A stretch of DNA of 64,000 nt from Lachnospiraceae bacterium UBA3401 (GTDB lineage Bacteria > Bacillota > Clostridia > Lachnospirales > Lachnospiraceae): contig DEPD01000091.1 of NCBI GenBank assembly GCA_002358575.1, forward strand, positions 1 through 64,000, written 5' to 3'. Position numbers and translations under genes: made by a program. Numbering within the stretch: the stretch's first letter is position 1; each line of letters starts with the position of its first letter. The notes under the pieces are model-generated. The model did no database searches. It worked only from the letters and a program-made list of their open reading frames with translations, and was not told the DNA's origin. Shown one piece after another: positions 1-8,094 of this stretch.

Positions 1-62
1 TAGCCAAGTCAAGATGCGTCACTTATTTTTCTACAGTTCCTAAATTATCATATGAATTAAAA

Positions 63-103
63 CAGCCTCAAAGGAGCGTATCATTCCTGTGAGGCTGCTT
101 TTT
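63..103. terminator. Hairpin terminator downstream of buk
   Basis: An 8-bp perfect inverted repeat (63-70 and 90-97, core AGCCTCA/TGAGGCT) is followed by five T on the plus strand and by TTTT on the minus strand. It lies just past the buk stop codon, so it can end buk transcription and possibly also a rightward gene outside the window. Nothing else is visible in bases 1-109. Confidence 0.7.
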
Positions 104-109
104 AATTTA

Positions 110-1177
110 TTAGTATTCCATTGCCTTTTCTTCGTTGTTTAATACGCGCAGAGCACCCTGTGCTAATGCAAGCAGTTCATCCTCTCCAGGATATACCGTG
201 AAAGGAGCAATCCACTCTGCATATTCTTTGAGTGCAGCAACAACGTCCTCGCCATATGCAATGCCGCCAGTCACAATAATCTGGTCAACTTTTCCGCTTA
301 GGACACAGGCCATTGATCCGATATCTTTTGATACCTGCAACAAAAATGCTTTTTTTGCTTCCGCAGCTTTCTTGTCGCCTTCGTTTGCGCGCTTTGTAAC
401 TTCACGCATATCGTTTGTTCCAAGGTAAGCGTTAAATCCACCTTTGCCTACAATTTTGCTGTAGACTTCTTTTTCTGTGTATTTTTCAGAGAAACACATC
501 TTAATCAAAGCACCACTAGGCACTGCGCCGGCACGCTCTGGGGAGAATGCCCCATCTCCGTCCAATGCGTTGAACACATCTACAACTTTTCCATTGATAT
601 GAGCGCCTACAGAGACACCGCCCCCCATATGAACAACAATTAAACGAAGAGTGTCATATGGTTTTCCAATTTCTTTTGCGTATCTCTTTGCAACTGCTTT
701 CTGGTTTAGTGCGTGGAATACACTGGTGCGTGGAAGTTCAGGAACACCAGAATATCTTGCGATTGGCATTAATTCATCCACTACAACCGGATCAACAATA
801 TAGGAAGGAACACCGATAGAATCTGCAATTTCCCGCGCAAGAATGCCACCAAGATTGGAAGCGTGCTGTCCTTGCACGCCTATTTTTAAGTCAGCGAGCA
901 GGGCATCTGTCACCGCATATGTACCCCCTGGAATAGGTTTGAGCATACCGCCGCGACCTACGACAACATTTAGTGACTTGATATCAAAATTTTTCTCTGC
1001 CAACAGGTCTGTAATAATCTTTTTACGGAAATCCTTTTGGTCAACAATTGTAGCGTACTGGGAAATCTCTTCAGTAGAGTGTCTCAGTGTTTCTTCAAAC
1101 AAGAGAGTCTCGTCCTCAAATACGCCAATCTTAGTAGAAGTAGAGCCTGGATTGATAATCAAACTTTTGATTGCCAT
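110..1177 (-). CDS. buk: Butyrate kinase
   Basis: Butyrate kinase (355 aa, the usual family length) makes butyrate and ATP from butyryl phosphate and ADP in the cytosol, the last step of one butyrate fermentation route. It is an ASKHA-fold acetate/butyrate kinase: the N-terminal phosphate-binding segment reads INPGSTSTK (from about residue 8), followed by GRGGML near residue 75, a second phosphate loop [11 protein letters not shown] near residue 182, and [11 protein letters not shown] near residue 210. The ATG at 1175-1177 follows an AAGGAG ribosome binding site. The gene lies 22 bp behind ptb on the same strand, so the two are almost surely one operon. The call over acetate kinase rests on length, motif wording and the ptb neighbour. 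Confidence 0.95.
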   Translation of the reverse strand: MAIKSLIINPGSTSTKIGVFEDETLLFEETLRHSTEEISQYATIVDQKDFRKKIITDLLAEKNFDIKSLNVVVGRGGMLKPIPGGTYAVTDALLADLKIGVQGQHASNLGGILAREIADSIGVPSYIVDPVVVDELMPIARYSGVPELPRTSVFHALNQKAVAKRYAKEIGKPYDTLRLIVVHMGGGVSVGAHINGKVVDVFNALDGDGAFSPERAGAVPSGALIKMCFSEKYTEKEVYSKIVGKGGFNAYLGTNDMREVTKRANEGDKKAAEAKKAFLLQVSKDIGSMACVLSGKVDQIIVTGGIAYGEDVVAALKEYAEWIAPFTVYPGEDELLALAQGALRVLNNEEKAMEY

Positions 1178-1199
1178 GTTAAATTCTCCTTTTCATATG

Positions 1200-2120
1200 T
1201 TATTTTGCTTTTTGCATGGACTCTGCGACAACTGCTGCGAGTGCGATAGAGTTTAGCTTTGCCTCAAAGCTATCAGAGCGGGAAGTCAATATGACAGGTG
1301 CTGCTGTTCCAGTCAGAATATTGCCATTTTTCACGTCACAAAGGTGTGTCAATACTTTATATACAAGGTTGCCAGAATGGATATCTGGGAAGAGAATCAC
1401 ATCAGCATCACCTGCAATCTTTCTGTCAGTTCCACCTTTGTGTGCAGCAGCAGCACTGTCAATTGCCATATCCATAGAGAGTGGTCCATCAATTATGCAA
1501 CCTGTAATTTTGCCGTCGGCGTTCATTTTGGTGAGCTCGTCTGCGTCAACTGTACAAGGCATCTTGGGATTCACAACCTCTACCGCAGCGACTGGGGCAA
1601 CCTTTGGCTCTGCAATACCACATGCGTGGCAAACCTCAACAGTATTGTTGATAATAGCAACTTTGTCTTCTAGTGTAGGATAAGTCATAAATGCAACGTC
1701 TGATAAGAACAAAAGACGGTCAATTCCTTTGATTTCAAATACACATACGTGAGAGAGTGGTTTGCCTGTGCGCAAGCCAACTTCCTTGTCAAGAACACTC
1801 TTTAAGAAATTCTTTGTGTCAATCAAGCCTTTCATGTACATGTCCGCCTTACCGTCATGTACAAGCTTTACAGCAGTGTGTGCAGCCTGAACATGGTCTG
1901 GCTCGTTGATAATCTCGAAACCTGCCAAATCCATATTCATGTTGGCAGCGATCTCTTTCATCTTCGCCTCGTCTCCGACAAGAATCGCGTCCGCGATGCC
2001 TTTTTCTTTTGCAGCCTTTACAGCTTCTAACACCGGCTCATCCTCCGCCACAGCCACAGCCACTGTCTTGCGGTCACACTCATAAACCTTTTGCAGTAAA
2101 TCTTTAAAACCTTTACTCAT
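1200..2120 (-). CDS. ptb: Phosphate butyryltransferase
   Basis: Phosphate butyryltransferase (306 aa from the chosen start) swaps CoA for phosphate on butyryl-CoA and feeds butyrate kinase. It belongs to the Pta/Ptb acyltransferase family: recognisable segments include GLIDTKNFLKSVL near residue 100 and the glycine-rich C-terminal region with FPDIHSGNLVYK and LTGTAAPVILTSRSDS near residues 245-285. I start it at the ATG at 2118-2120. A GTG three codons upstream is in frame but falls inside the GAGGTG ribosome binding site that serves the ATG. It is the first gene of a ptb-buk operon. In many gut Lachnospiraceae butyrate is made by a CoA-transferase instead; this window shows the kinase route. 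Confidence 0.94.
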   Translation of the reverse strand: MSKGFKDLLQKVYECDRKTVAVAVAEDEPVLEAVKAAKEKGIADAILVGDEAKMKEIAANMNMDLAGFEIINEPDHVQAAHTAVKLVHDGKADMYMKGLIDTKNFLKSVLDKEVGLRTGKPLSHVCVFEIKGIDRLLFLSDVAFMTYPTLEDKVAIINNTVEVCHACGIAEPKVAPVAAVEVVNPKMPCTVDADELTKMNADGKITGCIIDGPLSMDMAIDSAAAAHKGGTDRKIAGDADVILFPDIHSGNLVYKVLTHLCDVKNGNILTGTAAPVILTSRSDSFEAKLNSIALAAVVAESMQKAK

Positions 2121-2145
2121 TTGAAACACCTCATCATTTTATATA

Positions 2146-2174
2146 TTTTTATGTTAAAATAATAACACTTTCAA
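2146..2174 (-). promoter_or_regulatory. Possible sigma-A promoter of ptb-buk
   Basis: On the minus strand TTGAAA (2169-2174) is followed after 17 bp by TAAAAA (2146-2151), 25 bp before the ptb start. Spacing is ideal but the -10 box is weak, so this is a suggestion only. Confidence 0.4.
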
Positions 2175-2219
2175 AAACGGTGGTCAAGGTAGTAGGCGAT
2201 TATTATTACTGTTTCAATA

Positions 2220-2352
2220 ACAATTCAGCCTTCGGTTTCCTATTACAAGCATCAAGCTATGCAAAATCACTTCGTGGTGGCTTGATGCATCTCAACCACT
2301 ACGTTATTTCACGGACTTTGCAGCGTAATGCAAAGTCCTGAGGCTGAATTGT
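2220..2352. repeat. Branched palindromic intergenic element
   Basis: This occupies most of the gap between ptb and the exporter genes. A 12-bp perfect outer inverted repeat (2220-2231 with 2341-2352) encloses two further perfect stems: 2249-2257 with 2280-2288 (9 bp) and 2313-2322 with 2329-2338 (10 bp, 6-nt loop). The result is a cloverleaf-like fold with no open reading frame. The outer arm sequence AGGCTGAA-TGT-ACC recurs in a short hairpin at 38459-38490. There is no T-run after it, so it is not a simple terminator. It could be a REP/MITE-type element or a structured RNA. Confidence 0.6.
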
Positions 2353-2508
2353 AACCTGTTTCAGGCTTATCTATATATAAGTTGGCTAGAATTTTGGAAG
2401 AGGAACTTCTGCGTGTATTGCTAAATTTGTTGTAGGATCGTATAATAAAAGAACAAAAAGGGAAAACGGTGTAATTACATGTTCTTTGGGAGGAATAATG
2501 GAGGAAAT

Positions 2509-3294
2509 ATGGAAAAAAAAACAGCTAGTGAGACTCCGATACAAGTGATGGAATGCGCGCTGGATATGGGGGAGACAATGCTGCGCTGTGGTGCGGAGAT
2601 TTTAAGAGTTGAGGATACGATTACACGCATCTGTACTGCATATGGCGGTGGGATTGTGGATGTGTTTACCATTCTGTCACTGATTATTTTGAGCTGGAAA
2701 ACGGATACCGGGGAAAACCATACACTGACAAGGCGCATTAATCCGCATCCAACGGACTTGAATAAATTGGAAGATTTGAATGCCCTTTCCAGATATATTT
2801 GTGAGAAGAAACCACCATGTAATGAGATTCAGCAGAGTATCTGTGCGATTATGGCACCGGAAGAACGGCGCATCTACAAATCAAAAATGACGGGCTATGT
2901 GTTACTGGCATCTGCTTTTACACTGTTTTTTGGAGGGAATCTGCGGGATGGACTGGCGGCTGGAGCCGTGGCAATACTGATGTATCTGTGGGATTATTGT
3001 TTTGCATCACATGGCAGAAACCGAGTGGTATACAGCCTAGTAATCTCTGTGGTGGCAGGGATACTCTGCTGCTTTTCTGTGCTGATTGGGATTGGACAGA
3101 ATATAGACAAGGTTATGATTGGTAGCATTATGCTCATGATTCCTGGCATCAATTTGATGAATGCACTGCGGGATATGATGTGTGGGGATATTATTACAGG
3201 TATTCTTCGGCTTGCAGAGGCCCTGATGATGGCGATAGCGATTGCGGTAGGGTTTGGTATTGCGATTATGCTGTTTGGAGGGCTGTTGGGATGA
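2509..3294 (+). CDS. Threonine/serine exporter family protein, N-terminal half (YjjP/ThrE-like)
   Basis: This 261-aa protein matches the DUF1212/YjjP half of the ThrE exporter family: a cytosolic N-terminal region with DMGETMLRCGAE (near residue 20) and GGGIVDVFTILSLIIL (near residue 48), then about five hydrophobic segments from residue 130 to the end. Family members export small organic or amino acids; in E. coli the YjjP/YjjB pair has been linked to succinate export, so the substrate here is open. An ATG ten codons upstream (2479) is in frame but has no ribosome binding site. The chosen ATG follows GGAGG at a short 4-nt spacing. Its stop overlaps the next start as ATGA. Confidence 0.8.
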   Translation: MEKKTASETPIQVMECALDMGETMLRCGAEILRVEDTITRICTAYGGGIVDVFTILSLIILSWKTDTGENHTLTRRINPHPTDLNKLEDLNALSRYICEKKPPCNEIQQSICAIMAPEERRIYKSKMTGYVLLASAFTLFFGGNLRDGLAAGAVAILMYLWDYCFASHGRNRVVYSLVISVVAGILCCFSVLIGIGQNIDKVMIGSIMLMIPGINLMNALRDMMCGDIITGILRLAEALMMAIAIAVGFGIAIMLFGGLLG

Positions 3295-3824
3295 TAGGGA
3301 TTTTTTGGGAAAAGTATTTTGTGATGATACTGACGGCTGCGATTGGTACAATTGGCTATTGTCTGAATATCAATGTAAAGCGCAATAAGATTGTATATGG
3401 TTGTATCGGTGGGGTGGTGTCAACTTTTTTGTATTGTGTGTGCGTGGATGCAGAATTATCTTTGCTGGTACAGAATCTGATTCCGGCGGCAGTAGTGACG
3501 CTGTATGCGGAGGTGCTTGCAAGGATTGTGAAGGCGCCGGCAACAGTTTTTTTAATTCCGTCCATTATACCATTGGTGCCAGGGGGCAGGCTTTATTACA
3601 CAATGCGTGCCATTGTGGACGGCAATGGGGAGGACGCGAAAATTTATGCGATTGAGACTTTGGTGATAGCACTTGGCATAGCAGTGGGAATTGTGGTAAT
3701 TTCTTTGATGTTCTATCATGTCAGTCATAAAAATATCCAATACAAAGTGCGTTTTGATCAAATTAAAAAAAGCGCACAGATGGAGGGAGGAACTTCATCT
3801 AGTACATCGAATAATAAATTCTGA
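3291..3824 (+). CDS. Threonine/serine exporter family protein, C-terminal half (YjjB-like)
   Basis: A 177-aa membrane protein made of five hydrophobic helices, matching the DUF3815/YjjB half of split ThrE exporters (signature PSIIPLVPGGRLYYTMRAIVDG near residue 85, where the glycine-rich loop follows a membrane segment). It starts at the ATG of an ATGA overlap with the previous gene, so the two are translationally coupled and should form one transporter. The last codons lie inside the left arm of a 17-bp inverted repeat (3799-3815), so the DNA palindrome forms part of the coding sequence; the SSSTSNN tail may be a consequence of that. Confidence 0.8.
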   Translation: MIGIFWEKYFVMILTAAIGTIGYCLNINVKRNKIVYGCIGGVVSTFLYCVCVDAELSLLVQNLIPAAVVTLYAEVLARIVKAPATVFLIPSIIPLVPGGRLYYTMRAIVDGNGEDAKIYAIETLVIALGIAVGIVVISLMFYHVSHKNIQYKVRFDQIKKSAQMEGGTSSSTSNNKF

Positions 3825-4030
3825 CACATTGGCTTGTCTGAGTGCCAGTTAAGTATTATTCGATGTACTAGTACTCCATCCGGTCAGAAATTAGATTCGT
3901 GAACCGCCTGTTTCGCACCGTTGCGTCGTTAAAATTTCTAGACGATGCCACCGCATCGCCGTCGAAATTCTGCCTAGCACTGACACGAACCATGCAGTGC
4001 ACAACTCTAATTTCTGTCTGGATGGAGCAC
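3799..4030. repeat. Double palindromic element after the exporter genes
   Basis: Two adjoining inverted-repeat structures fill the gap before the minus-strand AraC gene. The first is a perfect 17-bp repeat (3799-3815 with 3855-3871) whose left arm lies within the end of the upstream gene. The second is a nearly perfect 25-bp repeat (3871-3895 with 4006-4030, three mismatches) that encloses shorter stems, among them TTCGTG/CACGAA (3897-3902 with 3984-3989) and GATGC/GCATC around 3944-3957. No coding frame is evident. Its organisation resembles the element at 2220-2352 but the sequence differs. Confidence 0.6.
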
Positions 4031-4051
4031 TAGAGTGCAGAAGTAAATAAT

Positions 4052-5353
4052 TCAGTTTGCATTTGCGTCTTTATTCTGGTATGGGTCATGTTCCCGAGTG
4101 GCATGTTCTCGATAAAGTTTGGGCGTGACACCAGTGCGTTTTTTGAATAGGCGGCTAAAGTAGTAAATATCTGGAATCCCGCATTGCTGTGCGATGATTT
4201 TCATAGGAAGTTCTGTCACAATCAGAAGTTTTTTTGCCTGTTCAATACGTTGGCGGTTCACAAAATCTGTCAGCGGAATGCCAACTTCTTTTTTGAACAG
4301 CGTTGACAGATAGCTGGCATTGACATTTAACCAATCCGACATTGCTTTCAAACTTAAATCAGCCGTTAGATCGGAATTGATATACGTAATAATTTTCTGT
4401 GTCAGCAGTGAGTAATCTCTAAGTGTATGCTTGCGAATAAGACGACAGTAATTAAGTACTATGTGAGACCAGACAGAGTGGCATTGTTCTTTGCTTGCAG
4501 TCTGCTCAATAAGCTGGATGTGCTGGTTGGAGCACATATCTATATGAATTGGATGAACACCAGCTTCCTCTGCTTTCTTGCGAAAGAGTGTGTTGAAAGC
4601 AATTGTATAGTCTTTATAATCGCGCAGCTCATCGGACATGCGGTGGGGTAATGTCAGTGAGGATAACTTAGATACAAGCGCCATTGATTTGGCTTCATTG
4701 CCTAGGAAAACAGCTTCCAACATTTGTCCCTCCAAGGCATATCGCATCTCAATCATTTCAATATTCATCATGGAATTTTCCGCACTTTGATATTGATGAG
4801 AATAAAATTCATACCATTCATCCATATCATTTAAATCTTGATAAATTGTTTCAAATTGATTTTCCCCAAACAAAAAATTGCCTAGAGTCAGAAAAAGACT
4901 GTAATAAAACGCTGGGGCAGGAAAAGAGGACAGACGCAAGTAATAACCTTGCAAAATTGTGTATAGGTCTTGTGGCAATTGCAGTTTTGCTGCAATTTCA
5001 TTTAGGCGGGAGGAGCGCATGTCTTCAAAAAGAACTGGACCACAGATCATCAGCGTATCACTGTCTGGCAGACGTAAAATGCTGTAGGAACACTGAAAGA
5101 TGTCTTTTAGGTGATAAATAGTCTTATCTTTTAAATTACTTAAAAATGTAAACATTGTATCTGGTTTGTAATCTCGTAGAATCGTAGCGCGTAATCCATA
5201 GTCCATCTGTGTGAAATTTTCACAGGAAGGCGAGGTAAATTGAATAGGAATACGGTTGTTTTCCAGCAAACTTTGTACAAAGGATAGTAATGTTTTTTGG
5301 GACAGGTCTGATTCTGATAAGTCTTTTTTTGACAAGTTGTTTTGCATATGCAT
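4052..5353 (-). CDS. AraC family transcriptional regulator
   Basis: A 433-aa regulator. The C-terminal ~100 residues are a typical AraC/XylS double helix-turn-helix (LSLKAMSDWLNVNASYLSTL then the second helix pair around IIAQQCGIPDIYYFSRLFKK). The long N-terminal part (about 300 residues) has no motif I can name; it resembles the all-helical sensory regions of other Lachnospiraceae AraC proteins. It is divergent from the uronide operon starting at 5759 and separated by 405 bp of AT-rich sequence, so it is the likely regulator of that operon. Two in-frame start codons (5351-5353 and 5345-5347) are both usable; neither has a strong ribosome binding site. Confidence 0.85.
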   Translation of the reverse strand: MHMQNNLSKKDLSESDLSQKTLLSFVQSLLENNRIPIQFTSPSCENFTQMDYGLRATILRDYKPDTMFTFLSNLKDKTIYHLKDIFQCSYSILRLPDSDTLMICGPVLFEDMRSSRLNEIAAKLQLPQDLYTILQGYYLRLSSFPAPAFYYSLFLTLGNFLFGENQFETIYQDLNDMDEWYEFYSHQYQSAENSMMNIEMIEMRYALEGQMLEAVFLGNEAKSMALVSKLSSLTLPHRMSDELRDYKDYTIAFNTLFRKKAEEAGVHPIHIDMCSNQHIQLIEQTASKEQCHSVWSHIVLNYCRLIRKHTLRDYSLLTQKIITYINSDLTADLSLKAMSDWLNVNASYLSTLFKKEVGIPLTDFVNRQRIEQAKKLLIVTELPMKIIAQQCGIPDIYYFSRLFKKRTGVTPKLYREHATREHDPYQNKDANAN

Positions 5354-5608
5354 CTACTCTTTTCTTAAATTTGATTTGTGAATTAAAAGCAGTGTCTTAT
5401 TTTATACAACAAATTTAGATATTTTTTATTTATTTTTGCACATTTTTTAGATAAAATCAACACAATATAATAATAATGCAAAAAAATCAAAAAATCGTAT
5501 CTCGCAAAAGCAAATAAATAAAAATATGATGTAGATATGCAGAAACAACAAAAAGTACGTTAAAACAAAGAGAAAATTGTATAAGTTAACATATATACAA
5601 TCGGGCAA

Positions 5609-5617
5609 TGATATAAT
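5609..5617 (+). promoter_or_regulatory. Extended -10 promoter of the uronide operon
   Basis: TGATATAAT matches an extended -10 element (TG-N-TATAAT). No good -35 box sits 17 bp upstream, which fits an activator-dependent promoter served by the divergent AraC protein. The start codon of the first gene is about 140 bp downstream. Confidence 0.5.
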
Positions 5618-5667
5618 ATATTGGTAACTTTATCTATATTATAAAACTGATATATTTTTTTGAAATG

Positions 5668-5682
5668 CAGATTGACAATCTG
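5668..5682. promoter_or_regulatory. Candidate operator palindrome
   Basis: Perfect 7-bp arms (CAGATTG and CAATCTG) flank a single base, 51 bp downstream of the extended -10 element. The size and symmetry suit a dimeric regulator. Which protein binds cannot be told from sequence. Confidence 0.4.
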
Positions 5683-5758
5683 TGCACAGAAAGGGTCAAT
5701 TGGATAGAGAAAATACAAAATATAATAATTGCCAGATAAATTGAAAGGAGGACTTTAC

Positions 5759-8026
5759 ATGAGAACAATTATCAACCTGAACAAGAGCTGGAGGTTTATC
5801 AAGGAGAATGTAGGACTTCCAGACAAGCTTCCAACTGATTGGGGAGAGGTAGACTTACCACACACATGGAATGCAGTGGATGGTCATGACGGGAATGGTA
5901 GCTATGACAGGGGATGCTATTGGTATGCACGAACATTCCAGGCACCCAAACAGCCACTTGCAGGTGGGCGTATTTTTGTGGATATTCCAGCGGCAGGACA
6001 GCAAGCGACTGTGTACGTAAATGGAAAGGAAATTTGCTACCATGAAGGTGGTTATTCTACATTTCGTGCAGATATTACAGATGCATGTGTTGACAATGAT
6101 GAGAATCTTTTGGTGGTTGCATGTAGTAATGAAAATAAGAGTAGTGTGTATCCGCAGTCCGCAGATTTTACATTCTACGGTGGTCTTTACCGCGGCTTGA
6201 ATCTTATCAGTGTTCCAGAGACGCATTTTGAATTGATGTATTGGGGCAGTAATGGGTTGAAAGTTACGGCAACACCGACCAAGTGTGGCGGTGCAGAATT
6301 TGCATTGGAATCTTGGGTAGTAAATGCAGATGAAAATTTTACTGTACTGTATAGCATTTGTGACGCGGATGGTAAAGAGGTAGGATACAGTGTACGCCCA
6401 GCGGATAGCACGGCAGTAAAGATTTTTGTGCCAGATGTGACACTGTGGGATTGCGACAATCCATATTTGTACACTGTCACAGCGGTTCTCCAAAGACGCA
6501 ATGAAGCATATGATACAGTTTCTGCGCGTGTAGGGGTGAGAAGTTTTTCGTGTGACCCAGATAAGGGATTTATACTAAATGGTGTGCCGACGCCTTTGCG
6601 TGGTGTTAGCCGTCACCAAGATCAGCTTTACAAGGGCAACGCGCTGACCAGAGAAGAACATTATCAGGATGCGAGGATTATCAAGGAACTTGGTGCCAAC
6701 ACAATTCGCCTTGCACATTATCAGCACTCGCAGGATTTTTATGACGCGTGTGATGAACTTGGATTTATTGTGTGGGCTGAGATTCCATTTATCAGTGTAA
6801 TGAATCCCGATCCGGCAGCACATCAGAACTGTATTACACAGATGAAAGAGTTAATTTTGCAAAATTATAACCACACAAGCATTTGCTTCTGGGGTGTTTC
6901 CAATGAAATTTTAATTGGCGGTATTTCTGAGCAGTTAGTCGAGAATCACAAGGAATTAAATGCGTTGTGCAAGGAATTAGATCCAACCCGTCTGACCACC
7001 ATTGCACATGTTTCTATGACGCCGGTTGACAGCCCTGTTCACAATATCACAGATGTGGAGAGTTACAATCACTACTTTGGCTGGTATGGCGGAAAGATGG
7101 AAGATAATGGTCCATGGCTTGATAATTTCCACAAGGCACATCCAGAAATTTGCCTTGGTCTTTCGGAGTATGGTTGCGAGGGCATTATCACTTATCATGG
7201 ACCAAATCCGGCATGTAAAGATTACAGTGAGGAATATCAGGCGTTGTACCATGAACATATGGCGAAGGTGCTCGACGAGCGTCCATGGATATGGTCAAGC
7301 CATGTGTGGAACATGTTTGATTTTGGCTGTGCAGCGAGAAATGAGGGCGGTGTGGCAGGACGTAATAACAAAGGTCTGGTTACAATGGATCGCTGTACAA
7401 AGAAGGATAGTTATTACATTTATAAGGCATACTGGAATAAGGAGCCAATGATTCACCTGTGTGGAAAGCGTTACGCACAGCGCGCAGGGGAAACAACACA
7501 GATTCGTGTGTACTCAAACCAGCCAACAGTTTCTCTGTTTGTCAATGGAGAACTTGCACAGGTTATGACAGCACAGAAAGTGTTTGTATTCACAGTTGCA
7601 CTGAAGGAAGGCTTTAATAGTATTTTAGCACAGGCAGGTAGCTGCAAGGATAGTATGACGCTGGAGAAGGTGGAGAAGGAGCCAGATATCTATGTTCTTC
7701 CTGAAGTAAACGAAAGAGCAGAGGGTGTGGCAAACTGGTTTAAACTTGCGGGCGATTTGGATCTCAAAGCACCAATGGAATTCCCAGAGGGCAAGTACAA
7801 TGTCAAATGTAAAATGGAAGAACTTGCAGAGTGCCCAGAGGCAATGGAGATTGTGGCAAAGGCTGTTAAACTTGCAACGAATTTTGATGTACGTCCAGGT
7901 GTCGGTATGTGGGATATGATGAAGTCTATGGCACCAGAAGGAATGGTGAATATGGCCGGCAATATGCTGCCAGAAGGGTTCTTGGAGAGCCTAAATGTTC
8001 AGCTTATCAAGATTGATAAAAAATAA
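5759..8026 (+). CDS. Glycoside hydrolase family 2 (beta-galactosidase/beta-glucuronidase type)
   Basis: A 755-aa GH2 enzyme without signal peptide, so probably cytosolic. It has the GH2 order: sugar-binding jelly roll (LPHTWNAVDG near residue 37, YWYARTF), immunoglobulin-like domain, then a TIM barrel. The acid/base glutamate is Glu383 in WGVSNEI and the nucleophile is Glu470 in LGLSEYG. The segment RNNKGLVT after the barrel contains an N-x-K triplet that occurs in glucuronidases but also appears in some galactosidases, so it does not settle the substrate. Downstream mannonate-pathway genes favour a uronide substrate. The last ~100 residues (after about 650) form an extension I cannot assign. 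The ATG follows AAAGGAGG; an upstream in-frame extension lacks a ribosome binding site. Confidence 0.85.
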   Translation: MRTIINLNKSWRFIKENVGLPDKLPTDWGEVDLPHTWNAVDGHDGNGSYDRGCYWYARTFQAPKQPLAGGRIFVDIPAAGQQATVYVNGKEICYHEGGYSTFRADITDACVDNDENLLVVACSNENKSSVYPQSADFTFYGGLYRGLNLISVPETHFELMYWGSNGLKVTATPTKCGGAEFALESWVVNADENFTVLYSICDADGKEVGYSVRPADSTAVKIFVPDVTLWDCDNPYLYTVTAVLQRRNEAYDTVSARVGVRSFSCDPDKGFILNGVPTPLRGVSRHQDQLYKGNALTREEHYQDARIIKELGANTIRLAHYQHSQDFYDACDELGFIVWAEIPFISVMNPDPAAHQNCITQMKELILQNYNHTSICFWGVSNEILIGGISEQLVENHKELNALCKELDPTRLTTIAHVSMTPVDSPVHNITDVESYNHYFGWYGGKMEDNGPWLDNFHKAHPEICLGLSEYGCEGIITYHGPNPACKDYSEEYQALYHEHMAKVLDERPWIWSSHVWNMFDFGCAARNEGGVAGRNNKGLVTMDRCTKKDSYYIYKAYWNKEPMIHLCGKRYAQRAGETTQIRVYSNQPTVSLFVNGELAQVMTAQKVFVFTVALKEGFNSILAQAGSCKDSMTLEKVEKEPDIYVLPEVNERAEGVANWFKLAGDLDLKAPMEFPEGKYNVKCKMEELAECPEAMEIVAKAVKLATNFDVRPGVGMWDMMKSMAPEGMVNMAGNMLPEGFLESLNVQLIKIDKK

Positions 8027-8094
8027 GTAAATTGGTAACGATAAAAGATACTAAAAAATTAAGAGATAAAGATAAATCCGAGAGGAGGATTTTT

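Larger units (their letters stand above)
5354..5758. other. Intergenic control region between AraC regulator and uronide operon
   Basis: This 405-bp stretch is very AT-rich and holds no gene. Its right half carries an extended -10 promoter element (5609-5617) and the palindrome CAGATTG-A-CAATCTG (5668-5682), described separately. The left half shows only A/T tracts that might bend DNA. Confidence 0.6.

Noticed and set aside
843..1256. Open frames opposite ptb-buk (also 135-428 and 1216-1683)
   Set aside because: They are antisense shadows of two clear enzymes, have no ribosome binding sites and no recognisable protein features.
5759..8026. Naming the GH2 gene as beta-glucuronidase (uidA)
   Set aside because: The N-x-K triplet is not specific in this sequence context and the C-terminal extension is unassigned; the substrate stays open.
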